Below are positions 57,678 through 64,000 of a DNA stretch of 64,000 nt, in pieces. Numbering within the stretch: the first letter of the stretch is position 1; each line of letters begins with the position of its first letter. The notes below the pieces were generated by a model. The model saw only the letters and a program-made list of their open reading frames with translations. It had not been told where the DNA came from and searched no databases. This DNA comes from Bradyrhizobium acaciae (lineage in GTDB: Bacteria > Pseudomonadota > Alphaproteobacteria > Rhizobiales > Xanthobacteraceae): positions 1-64,000 of the forward strand of contig NZ_JACMYK010000002.1 in the NCBI RefSeq assembly GCF_020889785.1. The letters run 5' to 3'. The translations under genes were made by a program, and so were the position numbers.

Positions 57678-58616
57678 CTACCCGATGAAGACAGGCAGGA
57701 TCGCGCGGACCACGACCTCGGCGAGGAGGACGGCGAACAGCGCGAACAGATAAAGGATCGAGAAGGCGAACAGCCGGCGCGTGGCGCGGTTGGCCGCAAC
57801 ACCCTCGCGGCGGCGGTAGACCTCGATCGCGAGCCACAGCATGCCGGCGCCAAGCACCAGCGAGGTGATGCCGTAGATCGCGTCGAAATAGCCGAGCGGC
57901 CACGGCGCCAGCGCAACCGCGACCAGCACGATGGTGTAGAGCAGTATCTGCAGACGGGTCGCGTCGGGGCCGGCAACGACCGGCAACATCGGGATGCCGG
58001 CGCGCGCGTAGTCGTCGCTGCGGAACAGCGCCAGTGCCCAGAAGTGCGGCGGGGTCCAGAAGAAGATGATCAGGAACAGCAGGATCGGTTCGACCGAGAG
58101 CGAGCCGGTCGCGGCGGCCCACGCCACCACCGGCGGCAGCGCGCCGGCGGCACCGCCGATCACGATGTTCTGCGCGGTCCAGCGCTTCAGCAGCATCGTG
58201 TAGATCACGGCGTAGAAGACGATGGTGAAGGCAAGGAGTGCGCCCGCCACCCAGTTGACCAGGATGCCGAGCGTCATCACCGAGAAGAAGGCGAGCGTCA
58301 GGCCGAAGGCGGCCGCCTCGGCCGGGGTGATCCGGCCGCGCGGGATCGGCCGGTTGGCCGTGCGCGTCATCAGCGCGTCGACATCAGCCTCATAGGCCAT
58401 GTTGAGCGCGCCGGAAGCGCCAGCACCGACTGCGATGCAGAGGATCGAGGTGAACGCCAGCACCGGATGCACGTGCACCGGCGCAATCATCAGCCCGACC
58501 AGCGCGGTGAAGATCACCAGCGACATCACGCGCGGCTTCAAGAGCGCGATGTAGTCGCCCACTTCGGCCTCGGAGATCCGGGGCAGCTCGATGGCGTTGT
58601 GATCGACAACCGACAA
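57678..58616 (-). CDS. ctaB: Haem o synthase (protohaem IX farnesyltransferase)
   Basis: 312-residue UbiA-family prenyltransferase adding farnesyl to haem b on the way to haem a. About nine helices; the prenyl-diphosphate/Mg site [19 protein letters not shown] near residues 70-90 is intact. The start is TTG at 58616, with no ATG that keeps the family N-terminus ([20 protein letters not shown]). Follows coxA after a hairpin. Confidence 0.93.
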   Translation of the reverse strand: MSVVDHNAIELPRISEAEVGDYIALLKPRVMSLVIFTALVGLMIAPVHVHPVLAFTSILCIAVGAGASGALNMAYEADVDALMTRTANRPIPRGRITPAEAAAFGLTLAFFSVMTLGILVNWVAGALLAFTIVFYAVIYTMLLKRWTAQNIVIGGAAGALPPVVAWAAATGSLSVEPILLFLIIFFWTPPHFWALALFRSDDYARAGIPMLPVVAGPDATRLQILLYTIVLVAVALAPWPLGYFDAIYGITSLVLGAGMLWLAIEVYRRREGVAANRATRRLFAFSILYLFALFAVLLAEVVVRAILPVFIG

Positions 58617-58643
58617 GATCAGGTCTCGCTTCTCTTCAAAAGG

Positions 58644-58668
58644 CGCGGCGCACCTTGGGTGCGCCGCG
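58644..58668 (-). terminator. Hairpin between coxA and ctaB
   Basis: Perfect 11-bp stem CGCGGCGCACC / GGTGCGCCGCG with a 3-base loop; on the coding strand it is followed by CCTTTTG. It probably reduces transcription past coxA rather than ending the operon. Confidence 0.72.
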
Positions 58669-58679
58669 TTGTCTTGGAC

Positions 58680-60347
<1,668 letters not shown>

Positions 60348-60377
60348 TTATTCCATCCGCGCCGTAAGCCGTGAGGC

Positions 60378-61217
60378 CTACTGCGCCGCCTGACCAGCCG
60401 AGGCGTAGGAATTCGCCGGGTTGGTCGCAAATTTCTTCTTCGCCCCTTCAACCCAGGACGCGAATTCCTGGTCGCTGACGACCCTGACCGCGATCGGCAT
60501 GAAGGCATGGTCCTTGCCGCACAGTTCCGAGCACTGGCCGTAGAACACGCCGGTCTTGGTAGCCTTGAACCAGCTCTCGTTGAGGCGGCCGGGGATCGAG
60601 TCGATCTTCACGCCGAAGGATGGCACCGCGAACGAGTGGATCACGTCGGCGCCGGTGGTCTGGATGCGGACAACCTTGTTGACCGGGACCACCATCTCGT
60701 TGTCGACGCCGAGCAGGCGGGGCTGCTTGTCCTTGTCGAGCAGCGAGTCGAACTCGAACTTGCCGTTATCCGGGTAGGCGTACGACCAATACCACTGCTT
60801 GCCGGTGACCTTCACGGTCAGGTCCGGCTTCGGCACGTCGAGCTCCAGGAACAGCAAGCGGAACGACGGCACCGCGATGCCGACCAGGATCAGCACCGGG
60901 ATCAGCGTCCAGGCCACTTCGATCAGCGTGTTGTGGGTGGTCCTGGAGGGAACCGGGTTGGCCTTGGCGTTGAACTTCACCACTACGATGACGAGCAGCG
61001 CCAGCACGAACAGCGTGATCACGGTGATGATCGCGAGCAGCAGATTGTGGAAGGTGATGATGTTTTCCATCACCGGGGTCGCCGCCGCCTGCAGCGTGTG
61101 CTCCCACGGCGCCGGCTGCCCCATTTCGGCAAATGCCGATCCCGCGGCGACTGACGCCACACCCGCTACCGCCAACCCCAGCAATTGCCTGCCCAACCGG
61201 CCAATCGACATCTTCAT
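60378..61217 (-). CDS. coxB: Cytochrome c oxidase subunit II
   Basis: 279 residues. Signal peptide (to about residue 30, GSAFAEMG), two membrane helices (about 45-115) and a periplasmic cupredoxin domain with the CuA site GQCSELCGKDHAFM. It takes electrons from cytochrome c, possibly CycM. ATG at 61217 with GGGAG ten bases upstream; 61262 rejected. First gene of the cox operon. Confidence 0.95.
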   Translation of the reverse strand: MKMSIGRLGRQLLGLAVAGVASVAAGSAFAEMGQPAPWEHTLQAAATPVMENIITFHNLLLAIITVITLFVLALLVIVVVKFNAKANPVPSRTTHNTLIEVAWTLIPVLILVGIAVPSFRLLFLELDVPKPDLTVKVTGKQWYWSYAYPDNGKFEFDSLLDKDKQPRLLGVDNEMVVPVNKVVRIQTTGADVIHSFAVPSFGVKIDSIPGRLNESWFKATKTGVFYGQCSELCGKDHAFMPIAVRVVSDQEFASWVEGAKKKFATNPANSYASAGQAAQ

Positions 61218-61803
61218 GCCGTTCGCGCTCCCTTGCATTATTCCCCAAAGCACCTCCGGCATGTGGCCGAAAATGCAGCACGATCCGCCCTGACAAACGG
61301 CCTTCCGGACATACCCGTCTCTAAGTCAAGGTGGGTACGGGAGCCAGATCGCTAGAACGCGTCGAAATCCAGCCTCTCAAACCATAATTCTCAGGCGCTC
61401 GCAATGCAGTAGTGGGGCCGAAAGCCATGCGCCTGCGATGAAGCCGCCGCTTGCGATTTTTCCCGCAAAATCAAGCGAAAGTCGCCGAAACGCCGCCGCA
61501 CGCAGTTGACAGGGGGATTACCGGATGTAGGCACAGACGGGACAGCCCACAGGAAGCTGATTCGCTGCGGGCTGCCGCAATCCGGCGCGGGAATGGCTTC
61601 AAGATCGCCTTCAAGGCGCCGTCATTGCGGTATCAGTCGGCTAACGAGCACGATCCGGAACAGGGACAGCCGGTTTCCGAAAAGATCATGCTCAAACAAA
61701 GAGATGAGATCACGGTGCGATTTTCGAGGCGCATCATGATCGGGCGTGCTAGCGGCAGCCGGGCGGACGGCTGGACCGACCGAACATCAAAGGATCGACC
61801 CGG
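61218..61803. other. Divergent gap between coxB and the IalB-like gene
   Basis: About 585 bases without a convincing gene; it should contain the coxB promoter and the ialB promoter. The only structure I can name is a degenerate copy of the GCATGATC palindrome at 61646-61693. Confidence 0.5.
61646..61693. repeat. Degenerate copy of the GCATGATC palindrome
   Basis: GAGCACGATCCGG at the left, CCGGTTTCCGAAAAGATCATGCTC at the right (reported in parts: CCGGTTTCCG, then AAAAGATCATGCTC). It is the third member of the family at 14941 and 56808, here with mismatched arms and not attached to a stop codon. Confidence 0.6.
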
Positions 61804-62358
61804 ATGGGCGCTTCGAACATTCAGGCCAGAGCTTTGCAGGCCAAAGGTTTGCGTTTGACGATGGCCGGCTGGCTCGGCGGCCTCGTGATTCTTGCGCTCT
61901 GCCTCGGCGTGACCCGGCCCGCGAACGCGCAAGGCGCGGTGCGCTCGGTCCATGGCGACTGGCAGATTCGCTGCGACACCCCGCCCGGCGCTCAGGCCGA
62001 GCAATGCGCGCTGATCCAGAGCGTGGTAGCGGAAGACCGCTCCAATGCCGGCCTGACCGTGATCGTGCTGAAGACCGCCGACCAGAAGAGCCGCCTGATG
62101 CGCGTGGTCGCCCCGCTCGGCGTGCTGCTGCCCTCCGGCCTCGGCCTGAAGCTCGACAATCAGGACGTCGGCCGCGCCGGCTTTGTCCGCTGCCTGCCCA
62201 ATGGCTGCGTCGCCGAGGTCGTGATGGACGACAAGCTGCTCGGCCAGCTCAAGAACGCCAAGACCGCGACATTCATCATCTTCGAGACCCCTGAAGAGGG
62301 CATCGGCTTTCCGCTCAGCCTGAACGGCCTGGCGGAGGGCTATGAGAAATTGCCCTAG
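61804..62358 (+). CDS. Invasion-associated locus B (IalB)-like periplasmic protein
   Basis: 184 residues. After a signal peptide (LGGLVILALCLGVTRPANA) comes the IalB domain: VHGDWQIRCDTPPG, QCALIQSVVAED, GLGLKLDNQD and RCLPNGCVAEVVMDD, with the conserved Cys pairs. The family is widespread in Rhizobiales as small periplasmic proteins of unknown biochemistry. ATG at 61804 with AAGGA ten bases upstream. Convergent with the TlpA-like gene. Confidence 0.87.
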   Translation: MGASNIQARALQAKGLRLTMAGWLGGLVILALCLGVTRPANAQGAVRSVHGDWQIRCDTPPGAQAEQCALIQSVVAEDRSNAGLTVIVLKTADQKSRLMRVVAPLGVLLPSGLGLKLDNQDVGRAGFVRCLPNGCVAEVVMDDKLLGQLKNAKTATFIIFETPEEGIGFPLSLNGLAEGYEKLP

Positions 62359-62379
62359 GCAGACTGCTGCGCGGCAAGC

Positions 62380-62973
62380 TCACCGCCCGCCGCCCGCATA
62401 ATAGTCGAACAACGCATTCGCGTCGGCGGACAGCCAGTCTGCTTCTCCCGTCATGTAGCCCTCGACCTGCCCGGTGACGCCGATCAGGAACGAGATCGGC
62501 ATGCCGTAGAGCGCGAACGGCGTATCGACCTCGGCGGCATCGACGCGCGAGACCAGACCGCCCGGATCGAAGCCGATCGCGAGGTGGCGGAGCAGGAACT
62601 GCCTGACGTAGGGTGGCACCAGTGCGCGGTTGCGATCGGTGCTGACAGCGACGACCTTGAGGTCGCTGCGGCCGCTGGCGGCGAGCCGGTCCAGCATCGG
62701 CAGCTCGGTCCGGCACGCCGCGCACCAGGTGGCCCAGAAGTTCACCAGCACCAGTCTGCCCTTGAACGCGGTGAGATCGAGCGCACCGCCGGCAAGCGCC
62801 GGGATCGCCACCGGCGGCACCGGGCGGGCGCCTTGTACAAGCGTGAACTGATGCCGGATGGTGCCGAATTGCGGCGGTCCCGACGCTGCGCGTACCGGCA
62901 TCGCGAACGCGGCGCCGGTGCCGATCATGCCGGCGACGACGGCACGGCGCGTGGGCACGCGAACAGAGGTCAT
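62380..62973 (-). CDS. TlpA-like thiol:disulfide oxidoreductase
   Basis: 197-residue exported thioredoxin-fold protein. Twin-arginine-like signal (TRRAVVAGMIGTGAAFA), then a TlpA/ResA domain with WCAAC (Cys84, Cys87) in LVLVNFWATWCAACRTELP and the cis-Pro region GMPISFLIG. Probably reduces disulfides in the periplasm. ATG at 62973; a GTG at 63009 overlaps the DsrE stop as GTGA and is the alternative start. Last of a three-gene set with DsrE and DoxX. Confidence 0.87.
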   Translation of the reverse strand: MTSVRVPTRRAVVAGMIGTGAAFAMPVRAASGPPQFGTIRHQFTLVQGARPVPPVAIPALAGGALDLTAFKGRLVLVNFWATWCAACRTELPMLDRLAASGRSDLKVVAVSTDRNRALVPPYVRQFLLRHLAIGFDPGGLVSRVDAAEVDTPFALYGMPISFLIGVTGQVEGYMTGEADWLSADANALFDYYAGGGR

Positions 62974-63005
62974 GTCGTGTTCTTCCCTTGCACTATCCGC
63001 ATCGC

Positions 63006-63509
63006 TCACGACCGGATGTAGGACCAGCCGGCTTCCTGCAATTCGACGATGTGCCCAGGCCCGTTCGGCACCAGGTCGATATTGTCGAGCAGCACCAGCG
63101 GATGTCCCTCGGCACGCTCCATGCCGAGCTTGGTGGCCTCGCAGACCACGAAACGGATGTCCGGCGTCAGCCCCCGCACCACCCGCAGCAGCTCCTTCAC
63201 CGGCGAGGTATCGACGCGCAGCATGTGGACGCCGGCATTGTAGGCGACGATCTCGATCTCGAACGGCTCGTTGCGCTCCCGATAATATTTCGGGAGGTTG
63301 AGCGCGGTCGAGATCAGCGCCCGCATCGTGGTCGGATCGTCGCTGTTGATCGGCAGCACCACATGATGCACGCGCGGCTCGGGCTTCTTCGGTTCTGGTT
63401 TGGAGACCGCCGCGACCGAGCCGGTGAGCAGCAATGTCGCGGCGAACGGCACCCCGAATGCCAGCACGAGCCCCGCGGCAACCGTCAGGAGGCGGCGGCT
63501 AAGACGCAT
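63006..63509 (-). CDS. DsrE-family exported protein
   Basis: 167 residues: signal peptide (LLTVAAGLVLAFGVPFAATLL), then a DsrE/F-like domain (HHVVLPINSDDPTTMRALIS; EIEIVAYNAGVHML; IRFVVCEATKLGM with a single Cys in the usual active-site position). DsrE-type proteins handle sulfane sulfur; periplasmic forms are common but uncharacterised. Lies between DoxX and TlpA-like genes. Confidence 0.83.
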   Translation of the reverse strand: MRLSRRLLTVAAGLVLAFGVPFAATLLLTGSVAAVSKPEPKKPEPRVHHVVLPINSDDPTTMRALISTALNLPKYYRERNEPFEIEIVAYNAGVHMLRVDTSPVKELLRVVRGLTPDIRFVVCEATKLGMERAEGHPLVLLDNIDLVPNGPGHIVELQEAGWSYIRS

Positions 63510-63519
63510 CGCGGCCGCC

Positions 63520-63912
63520 TCACGGCGCGCTCGCGAGCAGGGCGAATTGGCTGCGCTTGGCGTAGGCGACGATCGCGCTCAAGGTCAGCAGCACAAGGGC
63601 GGGCACCGGCGAGCCGCCGACCACGAACAGATGCGTGATGGTGGCGCCGACCATGATGCAGCTCAGCAGCACGCCGCCGAAGGCTGCGACCGGGGGCAGC
63701 AGGATCAGGAGCGCGCCGATCAGCTCCAGCGATCCGGTGAAATAGCGGAACCACTGGCCGAGCCCGATATGCTCGAATTCCTCGACCAGCATCGGCACGC
63801 CGTACAGCTTGGCGGCGCCCGCGGCGGCAAAGGCCAGAGCGAGCAGTCCCCTGACGACCCACAAGGTGACGGATTTCCAGCGCGACGGCGCCGCGGCAAC
63901 AGCAACTGACAT
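63520..63912 (-). CDS. DoxX-family membrane protein
   Basis: 130 residues with four helices: WVVRGLLALAFAAAGAAKLYG is the DoxX signature, followed by WFRYFTGSLELIGALLILLP. DoxX proteins are quinone-linked or oxidase-associated membrane subunits; some work with thiol redox partners. ATG at 63912 with GGGAG eight bases upstream. First gene of the DoxX-DsrE-TlpA set. 63913-64000 holds only its upstream region. Confidence 0.87.
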   Translation of the reverse strand: MSVAVAAAPSRWKSVTLWVVRGLLALAFAAAGAAKLYGVPMLVEEFEHIGLGQWFRYFTGSLELIGALLILLPPVAAFGGVLLSCIMVGATITHLFVVGGSPVPALVLLTLSAIVAYAKRSQFALLASAP

Positions 63913-64000
63913 CGATAGCTCCCGAGAGGTTCGAACCGCACCGCGCACCAACCTGCCCGCGGCTTCCGGTACACTAAATTCGGGAGTAAGATGAAAAGAA

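Overview
The window is dense, high-GC chromosomal DNA of an alphaproteobacterium, most probably Bradyrhizobium or a close relative (Nitrobacteraceae). Three things point there: a membrane-anchored CycM-type cytochrome c, an aa3 oxidase cluster with the small CoxF-like protein, and several families of dispersed intergenic palindromes of the kind common in that group. The basis is family recognition by eye, with no database search. I found no rRNA, tRNA, CRISPR array, insertion sequence or prophage.

Layout. 1-15.8 kb: a Flp/Tad type IV pilus locus. tadE/tadG-like genes and a CpaC-N-domain gene lie on the minus strand; the pilin gene flp and then cpaA, cpaB, cpaC, cpaD, cpaE, cpaF, tadB and tadC lie on the plus strand; tadD lies on the minus strand. 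cpaB is interrupted by a one-base frameshift. Near-matches to the CtrA box (TTAA-N7-TTAA) sit in front of four of the five tad transcription starts. A PAP2 phosphatase, a GT-C-like membrane protein and a sterol-desaturase-type hydroxylase are embedded in this locus. 16-26 kb: an M17 aminopeptidase and an NlpC/P60 hydrolase converge on a yej oligopeptide importer (two binding proteins, YejB, YejE, YejF), a possible murein-peptide salvage neighbourhood. 26-36 kb: cycM, kdsB, pheA, an LLM flavin oxidoreductase, metF-metH and a zeta-class GST. 36-39 kb: an orphan ATP-grasp protein behind a leader that can fold over its own ribosome binding site, then the rcnR-rcnA nickel/cobalt efflux pair with a clear operator.

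39-44 kb: a chromate-type resistance cluster (rhodanese-ChrB protein, PepSY protein, CusF-like protein, duplicated DUF1259 protein, ChrA), then a truncated corA relic. 44-54.5 kb: two multidrug efflux loci, tetR/emrAB with two palindromic operators and lysR/RND with an LTTR-type operator. 54.5-61.2 kb: the aa3 cytochrome c oxidase operon, in transcription order coxB, coxA, ctaB, coxF, ctaG, coxC, DUF983, surf1. 61.2-64 kb: an IalB-like protein and a DoxX, DsrE, TlpA-like redox cluster.

The least explained signals are the switch-like leader of the ATP-grasp gene (37312-37390), the cpaB frameshift with stop/start overlap (7177-7180), the palindromic repeat that supplies the stop codons of two unrelated genes (tadD and ctaG), and the duplicated metal-site-like motif of the DUF1259 protein in the chromate cluster.
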